A DNA stretch of 64,000 nt from Erpobdella octoculata (GCA_963978895.1 OZ022242.1:25399424-25463423); one strand, 5' to 3'; shown: positions 11,089-21,396, counted from the first letter of the stretch. Made by a program: numbers and translations. Notes: generated from the letters alone by a model not told the origin.

Positions 11089-12345
11089 AATAGTTCATAT
11101 CAATACTTAATTTATTCTTATATGTTTTAACTCATATTTATGAAATTAAATTAGGGGCTCTGAAGATGGATACGTCCGAAACTAGCCAGTTAGCCCAATT
11201 TAATAAAAGTTTTAAATCTCTTTTTAGTCTTATTCCTAATACAAAAGAAATCGTTATTCTTCAAAACTTTTGTAAGAAGCTTGTTAATGCAGAATGGACT
11301 AAGAAGTTCAACGAAACTTGTCTAAAAGAAGATATCATTCCGAAATATGCCTTAAACAAATGTAAACGTCCAAACGGGAAAAAGAGTTCGAAAAATGCAG
11401 CCCTTGAGGTTGTTAAAGCAGAATTCGTACAAGCAGAAACAAAAGTTAAAGAGTTATTGAATGAAGTTGATACGCGACGTACGACTTTATTGAACACAAT
11501 TGAAGATCATTCTTTAAAAACTGAAATGTCTAACTACTTCGATAATTACATAGAAAACTATGACTCAAAAAAACAACTTACTATCATGAATAAACTATCA
11601 AAACTATATGGTGGCAATATTGTCTTGAAAAATAAAATTCAACACTTCATAAATATCTCAAACTACACTCCTTCCAATGAAGACGTCAACTTTCTCCAAA
11701 TGGGATATAACTGCCATATTGAACCGAAGTATGACCTATTTTTAAGAAAACCGAATTGGAGATATTATATCGCAAGGACACGTAATTTGTTTGGATCGGT
11801 TGAAACCACAGTTAAATTCCGAAAGCTTCGTGCACCGAAATTCAAAGAATTCATTCCTGACAATGGAATTGACTAATGCTGCTAAATCCCTCCGAAACAA
11901 CTCCAACATTGTCATCAGAAGAGCTGATAAATCAAATCTGTACGTTCTAATGAATCGCGTTGATTATATAAATAAACTCAACACCATCACATCCGATGAC
12001 GCGAAATTCAAGGTGATAGCAATAGACCCAACTGAGACAATAAAAAGAACCGCCAATAAACTAATTACACAAGCTAATAAAATGTTAAATAGAACAAATG
12101 ACAAACTCATCCAGATAATGGGTGAATTTGACCCAGGATATCTCTATGGCAACGTAAAAATCCACAAACCTGACAATCCGCTGAGACCTATCATTTCTCA
12201 AGTTACAACTCCAGTATATCAACTCGCAAAGTTGCTCAATAAAATGATATCCCCTTATTGTTTAAATAAACATAGTGTTAGATCATCAGCTGACTTTATC
12301 ACTTTGGTTCGGGGCACCTCTGATAATAATAATAATAATAATGTT
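11089..12345 (+). pseudogene. PLE: pseudo-LTR, ORF N-terminus and first part of RT
   Basis: A 236-codon frame (11166-11876) starts inside the ribozyme and carries the PLE N-terminal region (LQNFCKKLVNAEWTKKFNET). After one frameshift (near 11860) the frame 11791-12348 continues with IVIRRADKSNLYVLMNRVDY, PGYLYGNVKIHKPDNPLRPI and an RT N-terminal segment. It stops at a short (AAT)n tract at 12325, so palm motifs A-C and the endonuclease are missing. This is the longest N-terminal PLE copy in the window and shows what normally follows the point where other copies end. Confidence 0.85.
11155..11196 (+). ncRNA. Hammerhead ribozyme overlapping the PLE start codon
   Basis: Order: stem I GGGCT, CTGAAGA, T, stem II GGA-TACG-TCC, GAAA, stem III CTAGCCAG, TT, stem I' AGCCC. 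All core positions fit CUGANGA...GAAA...UH. The PLE ORF ATG is at 11166, so the ribozyme also codes for the first ten or so residues (MDTSET..). Confidence 0.85.
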
Positions 12346-12404
12346 TGACAATATTTAGAGTGGCGTAAATCCTAAAGGACCTCAAGGCCACTGAAGTGAC
12401 CAAT

Positions 12405-12632
12405 AATAGTTCATATCAATACTTAATTTATTCTTATATGTTTTAACTCATATTTATGAAATTAAATTAGGGGCTCTGAAGATGGATACGTCCGAAACTG
12501 GCCAGTTAGCCCAATTTAATAAAAGTTTTAAATCTCTTTTTAGTCTTATTCCTAATAAAAAAAAAATCGTTATTCTTCAAAACTTTTGTAAGAAGCTTGT
12601 TAATACAGAATGGACTAAAAAGTTCAATGAAA
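12405..12632 (+). mobile_element. Second PLE pseudo-LTR (direct repeat of 11089 onward)
   Basis: From AATAGTTCATATC to the N-terminal codons this repeats 11089-11300 almost exactly (MDTSETGQLAQFNKS..). It breaks off after KKFNE at a short TA tract (12633-12650), the tandem pseudo-LTR arrangement typical of Penelope elements. Facing it across the same TA tract is a minus-strand PLE N-terminus. Confidence 0.8.
12471..12512 (+). ncRNA. Hammerhead ribozyme in the second pseudo-LTR
   Basis: Same design as 11155-11196 but with stem III CTGGCCAG, a perfect palindrome. Stem I (GGGCT/AGCCC) and stem II (GGA/TCC) are intact. Confidence 0.85.
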
Positions 12633-12650
12633 TATATATATATATATTTA

Positions 12651-12795
12651 TAGCAAATTTTGGCAATAAATTTTCTTCTATACATGCTCGAAGAAAAACA
12701 GCTCTAAACTTAAAAGAAACAACTTTTTTCATTAGACGTTCCACTTTTCTGAACTGTGGAACAAGACGAGCTTCAAACAAACTATTGAAATTCAT
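12651..12795 (-). pseudogene. PLE N-terminal fragment facing the + strand copy
   Basis: The minus strand reads FNSLFEARLVPQFRKVERLM then FRAVFLRACIEENLLPKFAI and ends at the TA tract 12633-12650. A degenerate ribozyme precedes it at 12864-12824. It is the 3' pseudo-LTR of the minus-strand PLE that ends at 13069. Confidence 0.75.
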
Positions 12796-12823
12796 AGTTA
12801 GAAATTATTTTTATTACATATAA

Positions 12824-12864
12824 TGCCGACGCGTTTCGGAGAGAAACTCTCCATTTTCAAGGCA
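12824..12864 (-). ncRNA. Degenerate hammerhead ribozyme (left arm)
   Basis: Stem I TGCC/GGCA, stem II GGAGA/TCTCC, GAAA and stem III CGCG persist, but the core reads TTGAAAA instead of CTGANGA. Two invariant bases are changed, so it should be inactive. The mirror copy is at 14856-14896. Confidence 0.45.
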
Positions 12865-13068
12865 AATGAAACGTAAACACAACGAAAAACCAAAAGCACA
12901 GAAAGAAACGAAAATGTTGCTCAAATATTCGAAAAGCAAAAGAAGAAAAATAAATAATACAAATAAAATAGAAAGAAAAAATAAATTTATATATAATAAT
13001 AAATAAAATAAAATAAATAACGAGTAAAACGAAACAATCATAAGGGGAGGAAATAAGCAAGATACGAT

Positions 13069-14345
13069 CTACTTCTTTCGCCTTCGTTGTGTGATATTTA
13101 CGTTGTCTATCACATGTTGGAACATATCATGAGTAGAATCAACATCCAACGATTCTGGTGCATCAGTACCGATACATTCTTCAGCAGCCAGTGAAACCGC
13201 AACTACATCCATCGTCTCCAACTTGTGAGATCTGTCAACCTCTCCCTGAAGCAATTGCTCATCGTTTTCATCGGGAAGCAGATCAAGACGGGAACAGTCG
13301 AGACAACACGTAGCTGAGCCATCAGTCACAAGCTCAGAATCAATGACAGGAGGGGCAGACGGGGCAGCAACAAAACTAATTGAGGAATCAAATAGTTTTA
13401 AAGTGGAAGGAAATGTATCAAACTGTTTATTAATAGAAGGGGCAAGTTTTTTAATAAACAGAGCCTCACGAATCTTCAGGCGTGTAAAGTTATTTTCTCT
13501 AAATATTATTGTAGTGTTTTCATCAAGAAGTTTTCGTGTTGGTTTACAATGGTGTGAAGTGTTAAAATGTTGCTTTATTGCACCGTTCTGAATGTGCATA
13601 GTGAGCCGTCGGGCAAGACTTGTGCGGGTGTGACCTATATATGTCTCCACCGTACTATGTGGAAGCGGGCATTGAAATAGGTACACGAGATGAGTCTGCT
13701 GTAGGGCGTTTGGGTGGTAAGAAAGGTTATTTCTGATGACTAAATTAGAGGTCTTCAGGTTTCTATAGTAAATGTGGATCTTCAACTTGTGCTTATCAGG
13801 CTCACAGAGAACAACATTTTTTCTAATAATAAGTTTTATGGACCTTTCATCAGAAGCATAGTTACTGTGCATTTGATTGCAATAGAATAAAGGCACTTCT
13901 TCTACGCCAGAGGTTTGAACTCCCAGATGAGAAGATTTAGCTGAAGCTTCATTTTTGTTGGGTTGAACAAGACGTGAGACGAACTTATTAATGACTTCAT
14001 CAACGTATGAGTTGGCATAATTATTGTTAACAAGAAGCTGTTTTACACGAGTCACCTCCCTATGAAAACTACTCCAATCTTCACTCAAATTGTATGCACG
14101 AAGAAGGTAGTTGTTGATAACACTAGTTTTATACCTGTCAGGGCATTCACTATGAGCGTTTAAACATACACCGGTATTGGATGGTTTGACGTAAACTGAT
14201 GATGTGAGTCCATTAACTGTTTTAGTAACAAGAGTATCTAGAAAAGCAAGCTGATTGTGATTATTAGAATTTTCATAGGTGAATTTTAGTACAGAGTTTT
14301 CCTCAAATCTTTTCTTCAAATCCAGAATCTCTTTTTCAGAATTTT
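13069..14345 (-). CDS. PLE reverse transcriptase thumb plus GIY-YIG endonuclease, open frame
   Basis: A 416-codon uninterrupted frame. Residues 1-60 are the RT region after the catalytic box (LAFLDTLVTKTVNGLTSSVY). Next come the PLE linker (CNQMHSNYASDE) and then the GIY-YIG endonuclease with YLFQCPLPHSTVETYIGHTR, RRLTMHIQNGAIKQHF and the downstream catalytic region (RLKIREALFIKKLAPSINKQ). A hydrophilic tail ends NITQRRRKK. PLE proteins copy element RNA at a nicked target. The YVDD-bearing palm is lost at 14345, where the sequence flips into the inverted arm, so the copy cannot be autonomous. The frame itself is undamaged, which suggests a recent insertion. Confidence 0.85.
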
Positions 14346-15075
14346 TTTGTTGCTGCCCCGTCTGCCCCTCCTGTCATTGATTCTGAGCTTGTGACTGATG
14401 GCTCAGCTACGTGTTGTCTCGACTGTTCCCGTCTTGATCTGCTTCCCGATGAAAACGATGAGCAATTGCTTCAGGGAGAGGTTGACAGATCTCACACGTT
14501 GGAGACGATGGATGTAGTTGCGGTTTCACTGGCTGCTGAAGAATGTATCGGTACTGATGCACCAGAATCGTTGGATGTTGATTCTACTCATGATATGTTC
14601 CAACATGTGATAGACAACGTAAATATCACACAACGAAGGCGAAAGAAGTAGATCGTATCTTGCTTATTTCCTCCCCTTATGATTGTTTCGTTTTACTCGT
14701 TATTTATTTTATTTTATTTATTATTATATATAAATTTATTTTTTCTTTCTATTTTATTTGTATTATTTATTTTTCTTCTTTTGCTTTTCGAATATTTGAG
14801 CAACATTTTCGTTTCTTTCTGTGCTTTTGGTTTTTCGTTGTGTTTACGTTTCATTTGCCTTGAAAATGGAGAGTTTCTCTCCGAAACGCGTCGGCATTAT
14901 ATGTAATAAAAATAATTTCTAACTATGAATTTCAATAGTTTGTTTGAAGCTCGTCTTGTTCCACAGTTCAGAAAAGTGGAACGTGTTATGAAAAAAGTTG
15001 TTTCTTTTAAGTTTAGAGCTGTTTTTCTTCGAGCATGTATAGAAGAAAAAATATATATATATATATATATATATA
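14345..15075 (+). pseudogene. Inverted duplicate: PLE C-terminus, ribozyme relic, N-terminus, TA
   Basis: The + strand frame 14391-14651 repeats the last 86 residues of the 13069 ORF (one Lys to Thr change). A 3' UTR, the degenerate ribozyme (14856-14896) and FNSLFEARLVPQFRKVERVM..FLRACIEE (14925-15050) follow, ending at TA (15051-15075). This is the right arm of the large inverted repeat. Confidence 0.85.
14856..14896 (+). ncRNA. Degenerate hammerhead ribozyme (right arm)
   Basis: Mirror of 12824-12864 with the same TTGAAAA core, so the loss predates the inversion event or was copied with it. Confidence 0.45.
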
Positions 15076-15164
15076 TACCATATATAAAACCAGCTCGTCT
15101 CTGTTCTATAGCTTTTTTTAGTGCCACATTGAGAATAATAGTCAAAGATATCTAAAGCAGAGGT

Positions 15165-15998
15165 TAAGCCACGCATCTCTTAGGCTGCTAGTCGACCTCT
15201 GCAAACTTCCATTTAAAAATATGCGAACCGGCATCAACGGTTGGCAAGGCAATCGTACTCGCTGACATCGATGACTATTATTATTAATGACTATTATTAA
15301 TATCATTCTATGTTTATGTTTTGGTTTAGTCTGTTTGCTAAACTTATTTTGTCAAATTTGTTATATAGAATTGGAATGATTATTTTAGTGTTTCGATATC
15401 CGTAATTGACCGTAACAGTAGCTCATCTAAGATATATCTTTATAATCTCGATTATATTCTTGGTTGTATGTGAGTATGTGTGTGTCACCTGTAGTGTGCA
15501 CGTCGTCTGCAGCTGGAATTCGAAACTTTCTCAGCTTCTTTCTTGCCAACCGAATTCGCCATCGCCTATAAATAAACCCTCTGGGTTTTCTTCACTTTCT
15601 TAATTCTTGCATATAGGTACTTTCTCGCGTTTGTCATCATTTGGAGTCTAAATTTAGACAAATAGATGTACCGAAACTAAACAAATGAAACCTATTTCAA
15701 GTTTAAAAATTTTTTTGTAATAAATTTTGAAATTTTTTGATATTTTTAATATTTAAATATTTTTTTCAATAAATTCCTTTTATGTAGTTATTAATATTGT
15801 CTGTCGCATTTAGTTCATTTTATGTTATCTCGTTTTATTCGAGACAAAATTTCCACAGTTCCCGATATCGTATCGTATCGTATCGGATTTGTCTCGTTAT
15901 TGGTCGAGGCGTCTCGTATCATATCGTTTTATTCGAGACAAATTTCAGAAGTGTTATCGTATCGTTTCAAAAAAATAACGGGACGCAGAATCCTAGTC
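15165..15998 (+). mobile_element. GATAC-rich element, copy 2 (shortened)
   Basis: Homologous to parts of 9990-10876 (TCTTAGGCTGCTAGTCGA block at its left, CGTATCG repeats and AACGGGACGCAGAAT at its right) with internal deletions. Confidence 0.6.
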
Positions 15999-16146
15999 TG
16001 CGAATCCAATACGATGGTGTTTTATATTGCCACCTAGCAAAAAAAACTAAAAAACTAAAAAGTAAAAAAGTAAAAATATATTTAATCTAAAAACTCAATT
16101 GCTTACAAGATTTCACCCATTAAAAACGAAAAAGTAGAAAATAATT

Positions 16147-16546
16147 TTTACATCATAAAAAATACATGAAAAAAAACCAACATTTTTCTTGCACCCTAAA
16201 AAGTATAAAATAATATTCCTATGAACCTGGCAGAATTTCTGAGTAAGTAACGTGGTCACATTATGGTAACATACTTCATAACAGCTTCTAATTCATATAC
16301 AATGGAAAACATTGGGTGCATATAGTCTACAGCATCAATACTATAGTAAAACAAATAGTTATAAAAAATAATGCGTTTTTCGTTGTATATGAATTAGAAA
16401 GTGTTATAAAGCATGTTACCATAATGTGACCAAGTTATTCAGAAATTCTGCCAGGCTCATAGGAATATTATGTTACACTTTTTAGGGCGGAAGAAAAACG
16501 TTGTTTTCTAAAAAATGAATTTTTTATGATGTAAAAATTTTTATTT
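16147..16546. mobile_element. Fold-back MITE, copy 2 (long form)
   Basis: The same termini as 3772-4036 (TTTTTACATCATAAAAAAT), but each arm is extended by about 60 bp containing AACCTGGCAGAATTTCTGA and its complement near 16440-16460. Confidence 0.75.
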
Positions 16547-17189
16547 TGGGACCAGTGTGAAATCATTCTATAGTTATGCTATTTATTGTCATTCAAAAGA
16601 CTGGTGAAATCTTAACTCACAGATTTACAAGTATGTACTACAGGTTCAGTGAAATGGAATTGCTCATTGAACTCAGTTTATTCCTCTAGTCCTATGTTTG
16701 AAACATTCTCTTGTGTCTCAATCTCTTTTTCAAATAGCAGCTTGGCTTAATTTTTTCTTTTGTTGTGCTGCACAGCTCAATTTTTGGCAAACATAGTTTG
16801 TATTTTACCACAATAATCAGTTTCTTATTCATATACAATGAAAAACTTTCAAAATCGAGTTGAAAAATGTACCTAATTACTATTATGTTATACTTCCTAA
16901 TAAAAATCATTAACAAAATATTCCAATATTATTTCAGCAGCGGTACATTGAAGGCGTTCAAAGACAAAAAGGCTGATGGTGAGCCAAATAGCAGTTAACA
17001 TGAGTTGCTAAACCATAGAGAAAACAATGGTTTTACATTGACTGAAGATGAAAAAGATTCAAAAATTATTTTAGAAAAATTATTTTTAAACTAAAATAAA
17101 CTGTAACGGAAAAAACGTTACAGTTACTCAAAAAAATTAACTGTGTTACGTTACTTAGTTACATTTTCCAAAATTAACGTGTTAAGTTG
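16547..17189. other. No gene recognised
   Basis: AT-rich; a small cluster of GTTAC/GTAAC motifs at 17100-17165 could be a degraded element end. Confidence 0.4.
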
Positions 17190-18460
17190 CTCATCATTTA
17201 TTTTTGAAACGTCCCTATTCCACGCTAGGCTAAGGCTGGATACATGCTTCACTTCGGATAATCTTAACATCCCCAATAAATTTTCTTTCAGACTTTCTGA
17301 CCAAAATATAATCAACAACAGTCCAACACCCACCAGACCAATATGTTTATCAACTTATTATCTTCCTTTTTAAACCAAGGTTGGCGACAGCAAGGTTCAA
17401 TGAATCAGCCAATTCTAATATCATCTCACCTTCTAGATTTTGCTTATCAAACCCACAACCCCCATGAACACCTTCAAATCCATCAATTCCATGTCCCACA
17501 TGTCCGTTAAAGTCCCCACAGATCAACAAATTCTCATCAACATTTATATCAGACACAACCTTAACAGGGTTGTTAATGCTGAATAAAAAGTTAAAAAAAA
17601 ACTGCCTTCAACTGTTCGTACAAACTGTAGGTTTATACACACTCAAACAGCCAGATACCATACACCTCAAAACATCACTATGTGTCACTAACACCCAATA
17701 CCACTTCTGCTAAGCTTCAAAGAGACGCACACGCTTGCTTTAGCAAGGTCAGGAAAGGTTCCACATTTCAAAGAGACTCACGCTCGTCGATCAATCAAAA
17801 TCAGATTCAGATTTCATGCATGCTTCAAATAAAAACTAAATACATTGAAAATCACTTAATTGATATGAAAAACATATTTTGTTTTTGAAAAAAAGTAGCG
17901 GTAGCGAATAGCGGAGAACAGCCAAAAAATGTAGCGGCGCTACCATCAACGATCTTGTCAGCCAATAGTTGCGCCGCTACAGTAGCGGTAGCGCGGTGCT
18001 ACCGCTCTTAACAACCCTGAACCTTAACCGTCATAGCAAGAAATTCCTCTTTCTCCTCCATCGGCCGTCCTACTTGCGGATCATATACACACAACAAGTT
18101 CAGCACCGACTTACCCACAATTACTCAAAGCAATAACAATCTCTCATTCACTCGCTTGACCTCCAACAATTTCTCAACCCACATATCTGCCACCAGCATT
18201 CCCACACCATGAATTCCCTTCTCAGAACCAATCCAGAAAAACTGATAATCACCAAGTTTTCTGGCACTCTCACCTTTCCAGCCAGTCTCCTGAAGACAAC
18301 AAAAATCTATACTTTCTGCCATATCAGCTACCTCACCATCCCTTACCCTCATTCCAACATTCACAGAACCAATTCTCAAACAAACACCTGAACCATCTAA
18401 ATTCTTCTTGAAGCCCATAGCTAACTTTTCACTTCTGTCTAGGATCAGAAAAGGAAGCAC
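17190..18460 (-). pseudogene. RTE-type LINE: endonuclease joined to its 3' UTR, internally deleted
   Basis: The minus strand starts CLRIGSVNVGMRVRDGEVAD and FCCLQETGWKGESARKLGDY (18380-18240), continues VLNLLCVYDPQVGRPMEEKE (about 18100) and, after the hAT insertion, LLICGDFNGHVGHGIDGFEG and VDYILVRKSERKFIGDV (17530-17270). These are the APE-type endonuclease blocks of RTE elements (QET, GDFNGHVG, DYILVR). At about 17255 it jumps straight to the RTE 3' UTR seen at 2074-2115, so the whole reverse transcriptase is missing. There is a frameshift near 18125. Confidence 0.85.
17565..18019. mobile_element. Non-autonomous hAT element (455 bp) with 8-bp target duplication
   Basis: The termini are CAGGGTTGTTAA and its complement TTAACAACCCTG. 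Flanks are perfect 8-bp direct repeats AACCTTAA (17557-17564 and 18020-18027), as expected for hAT. The interior has palindromic GCGGTAGCGC/GCTACCGC motifs near 17895-18005. Removing the element and one duplication restores the RTE endonuclease frame (TVKV-VSDINVDENLLICGDF). Confidence 0.92.
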
Positions 18461-18474
18461 GGACCTTTTTGATC

Positions 18475-18700
18475 ATGCGACATCCGAGCCAGCATGAAAT
18501 TCTTTGTTTTGTTACCCATATAGAATTTGGAGCAAAGTTTTACCCGGATGCCCTTCCTGCGAACCTCCCTTTAGTCATCTTTTACAACACGCATAGGAGG
18601 AGACACGGTGGTTCTATTCTATCGGCCCGAACCACAAACCAACCGAACCACAAAGCATTCAAACCGAAAATTGTAATGAAGTTACAGTAACACGTTCCAT
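18475..18700 (+). repeat. SINE/LINE-like repeat
   Basis: It contains TTTTACCCGGATGCCCTTCC and GGAGGAGACACGGTGG, phrases of a dispersed short element type. No second copy was seen in the window, so the class is uncertain. Confidence 0.3.
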
Positions 18701-18979
18701 CCCAACACTGCTAAAAAATAAACACTCAAGTAAATTAAAATTTATTGGATAAACATCAAGCCATATTGTTTGCATGTGATTTAGTTGCATTTTCCTATTA
18801 TGATATTATGACTCATGTTCCGTTTTTCGAACATTGGTCTAATAAGGTACTGTATGCGAATGAGTTGATAGTAATGACTATATGGGCTAGAAGCTGAATG
18901 TATTTGTTGAAAGGAAGTCTTATATGTATTGTTCCTAAATTGTAATTAGTAAACAAGTTATGATTTAATATGTCATTAG

Positions 18980-19096
18980 AACCAGAATATGGACAAGTTT
19001 CTGGGTGTAAATCCTGATGTTTCGAAATCCTGCTTAGAGGTCAATCTGACTATCACTACTGAAAGTCTGGTCATCATCAGTCTTGAAAATGGATAT
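18980..19096 (+). CDS. Shc: Shc adaptor, PTB domain exon (NQNMDKFLGV part)
   Basis: Acceptor ATTAG at 18975-18979 and GTGAGT donor at 19097. The 39 codons (NQNMDKFLGVNP.. to SLENGY) enter and leave in phase 0, matching the phase-0 exit of the exon at 1261. The segment CLEVNLTITTESLVIISLEN aligns with the beta strands of human Shc PTB (FAGMPITLTVSTSSLNLMAA). This region is more diverged than the flanking exons, so the call depends on phase, position and the exons after it. Confidence 0.8.
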
Positions 19097-19232
19097 GTGA
19101 GTAAAAAAAATTATCTTGTTTTGTTATGAAATTGGGTGTTTGTTGTTGTAAGGTGTTATGGTGAGGATTATAGTCATATTGATGAATAGTTATGATTGTA
19201 ATTCAGTGCAAATTATGAATTTATTCTTCCAG

Positions 19233-19286
19233 TTAATCCACCAACATTTGATGCCTTCAATTTCTTTTGCATCCGGTGGAGAACCA
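19233..19286 (+). CDS. Shc: Shc adaptor, PTB domain exon (MPSISFASGGEP part)
   Basis: An 18-codon exon, LIHQHLMPSISFASGGEP, between a TTCTTCCAG acceptor and a GTAGGC donor. SISFASGG is the signature strand of the Shc PTB domain (human HHMQSISFASGGDP), and the intron falls at the same residue, directly before the next block DT. Phase 0 on both sides. Confidence 0.95.
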
Positions 19287-19439
19287 GTAGGCTAATTTTA
19301 TTTGTTAGACTTTTTTAATTTTTGATTAACTGATACAATATTGAAATTGTTATTGATATACTTCTTGTTAATAATAACAAAGTTAGTCATGATACATAAA
19401 ATATTGGTTTGAAAATGTTACTTTAATATATCATGTTAG

Positions 19440-19615
19440 GACACTCAAGATTTCGTTGCCTATGTTGCCAAGAGTGATGGAGGGAGGGCTTGTCATGTTC
19501 TCGAATGCAAAGGGGGATTGGCTAGAGATGTCATCACAACCATTGGTCAGGCTTTCGAAATTAGATTCAAAACTTACCTATCACAAAGAGCTACACCTCT
19601 CACTGTACCTGACTG
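19440..19615 (+). CDS. Shc: Shc adaptor, PTB C-terminal exon
   Basis: It reads [47 protein letters not shown], the best-conserved part of the Shc PTB domain, including the C-terminal helix (GLAxDVIxTIGQAFExRFKxYL) that packs over the phosphotyrosine peptide groove. The acceptor is ATGTTAG and the donor GTTAGT. The exon leaves two bases (TG), completed by the next exon to Cys. It is 176 nt with no disruptions. Confidence 0.97.
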
Positions 19616-19867
19616 GTTAGTTTATGGCTGGTGCTCGGCTTAATTTAAACTTTCTACGCTGTTCAGTTATTAATATTTTTAAAAAGTCAATAGGTTAAAG
19701 TCTGAATATGAATACTTTAAGACTGCATAAAAGGGGGAGTTGTAATCAGCTCCAAGAAAAGACTGCTACAATGCACCAAACTTTACTGTTATGTTTATCT
19801 GATGTATATTGGAGCTTAGTTAATAATGATTTTATTTGAATTTGTAATTTGAAATTAACTTCTTAAG

Positions 19868-20117
19868 CATTCCAATGATGGCAACATCAGAGGCAGAATA
19901 TTACAATGACAGGCCTGACATTCAACCACCATCTCCTGAATTGGCTCACCATCGTCTCTGTCATCATGTCACCCATGATTCAAGCAGCGATGACGTTGAT
20001 GGGCATGCTCATCATCATCACCACCACCACCATCATTTGCATCACTACAACTCAAGAGGTGATGGCAAGTTTTCACCGATTCCTGGTGATTACCAGTACC
20101 CAAGAAACAATCAACCA
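19868..20117 (+). CDS. Shc: Shc adaptor, CH1 linker exon with YYND motif and His run
   Basis: The first base completes a Cys codon; the frame then reads IPMMATSEAEYYNDRPDIQ. AEYYND matches human Shc HQYYND (Tyr239/Tyr240), whose phosphorylation creates a Grb2 SH2 site (pYxN). The rest is proline-poor CH1 linker with a histidine-rich stretch (eight consecutive His at about 20013-20036) and ends NNQP before a GTGAGT donor. The acceptor is CTTCTTAAG. A Tyr317-like YVN site was not seen in this exon. Confidence 0.9.
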
Positions 20118-20884
20118 GTGAGTGTGTCATTGATTATTTTTTTATTTTCATATTCAGCCATGTTTTGCTATTCAGTAAGAATGCCTGTTGGATGAGCCAC
20201 TATTTTGAACATGAAAGTTGTTGATTATTCAGATGAAATTAACAGAGCAGATCACATTATGATCCATTTCCTATCGAGAATGTTTTTTAAATCAACATCA
20301 TTAACAAAGGCATATCATATAAGCACTTCTCTGTACTTGGTAGCTCTAGAACTGTAGTGAGTCCAGTGATACCAAAAAGTTTGAATTCTAGTATATCAGA
20401 ATTATTTTCATTTCATCTGATTTAGTTGCATTTTCCTATTATGATATTTTTGGGGAAGTGTCGCACACTTTTCAAAAGGAGGACCCTATGTGACTGTTGA
20501 AGACTAGACATTTCGGTATAGTTATAAACATTATTTAAAAAAAAGGGGGTAAAAGTCAAAAATCTAACAAGTGAACCATAAAAATTTCGTTTATTAAAAA
20601 TCCTTTATAATTTTTAAATTGCATCGATTTTTTGCAACTCATTTCTCTATAGTAAAACAATGAATACAGTTTCCTAAATACTATTTATGTGAGGAATGAA
20701 AATATAAGAAAATTCCGAATAAATATGAAAAAAGTAACCGTAAAAACAGTTTATAAAAATATAAATTAAAGTTTTTATAAAATAAATTTTCATAAAATTT
20801 ATTTATATTACAATTAATAGAGCATATATATTTTTATGAACTAGCATCATGCATACAGAGCATCTGCATGTCTTGAAGTAAATG

Positions 20885-20888
<4 letters not shown>
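20118..20888. other. Shc intron, no element recognised
   Basis: AT-rich sequence before the TC microsatellite. The phrase GATTTAGTTGCATTTTCCTA occurs at both about 18779 and 20419, a small direct repeat shared with the preceding intron. Confidence 0.4.
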
Positions 20889-20969
<81 letters not shown>

Positions 20970-20970
20970 A

Positions 20971-21024
<54 letters not shown>
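20889..21024. repeat. (TC)n microsatellite with TATC interruptions
   Basis: About 136 bp of CT repeats. It has expanded inside or against the C-terminal coding part of a PLE fragment and gives ERERER or SLSLSL reading frames that are not genes. Confidence 0.95.
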
Positions 21025-21027
<3 letters not shown>

Positions 21028-21310
21028 TCTTTTTTTGCTGTTTCTTTCTCTTTCCTCAACAAGAATTTCCTCAGATACATTACAATGAGATTCGTCAGGA
21101 GCAGCCTCAACAGCCAAAGTATTTGTGTCAGAGGACGAGTCAGAAGTATAATCATTTATGTTATCCTCGTCGTTAGAAGGAATACAGGGTAACCGATGCA
21201 TATTACTTTCTTTGACACCAAACAAGTGGAGAATCTGTGGAAATTTATCAAATTGTTTATTAATCGCAGGTCGCATTAATAAGATATAGAGAGCCTCTTT
21301 AATTTTCATT
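21025..21310 (-). pseudogene. PLE GIY-YIG C-terminal fragment, minus strand
   Basis: The minus frame reads MKIKEALYILLMRPAINKQF and FPQILHLFGVKE, the end of the PLE endonuclease, then an acidic tail to EEILVEERER, where the TC tract begins. The start coincides with the switch point to the inverted copy at 21312. Confidence 0.8.
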
Positions 21311-21311
21311 T

Positions 21312-21396
21312 GTTGAGGCTGCTCCTGACGAATCTCATTGTAATGTATCTGAGGAAATTCTTGTCTCTTCTAATATAACACAGCGAAAGTGCAAAA
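21312..21396 (+). pseudogene. PLE C-terminal end, inverted relative to 21025-21310
   Basis: The + strand reads EAAPDESHCNVSEEILVSSN then ITQRKCKN and stop, the same tail as the minus copy plus the element's true C-terminus. Arms 21060-21113 and 21312-21365 are complementary (about 54 bp). Confidence 0.75.

Larger units (their letters stand above)
12671..15049. repeat. Inverted repeat, about 705-bp arms, made of PLE sequence
   Basis: The left arm 12671-13375 and right arm 14345-15049 are reverse complements with only a few differences (for example near 12735 against 14985, and one base near 13225 against 14497). Each arm holds the PLE C-terminus, 3' UTR, degenerate ribozyme and the N-terminus of a following copy. 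The 969-bp spacer (13376-14344) holds single-copy PLE RT/endonuclease sequence. Confidence 0.9.
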
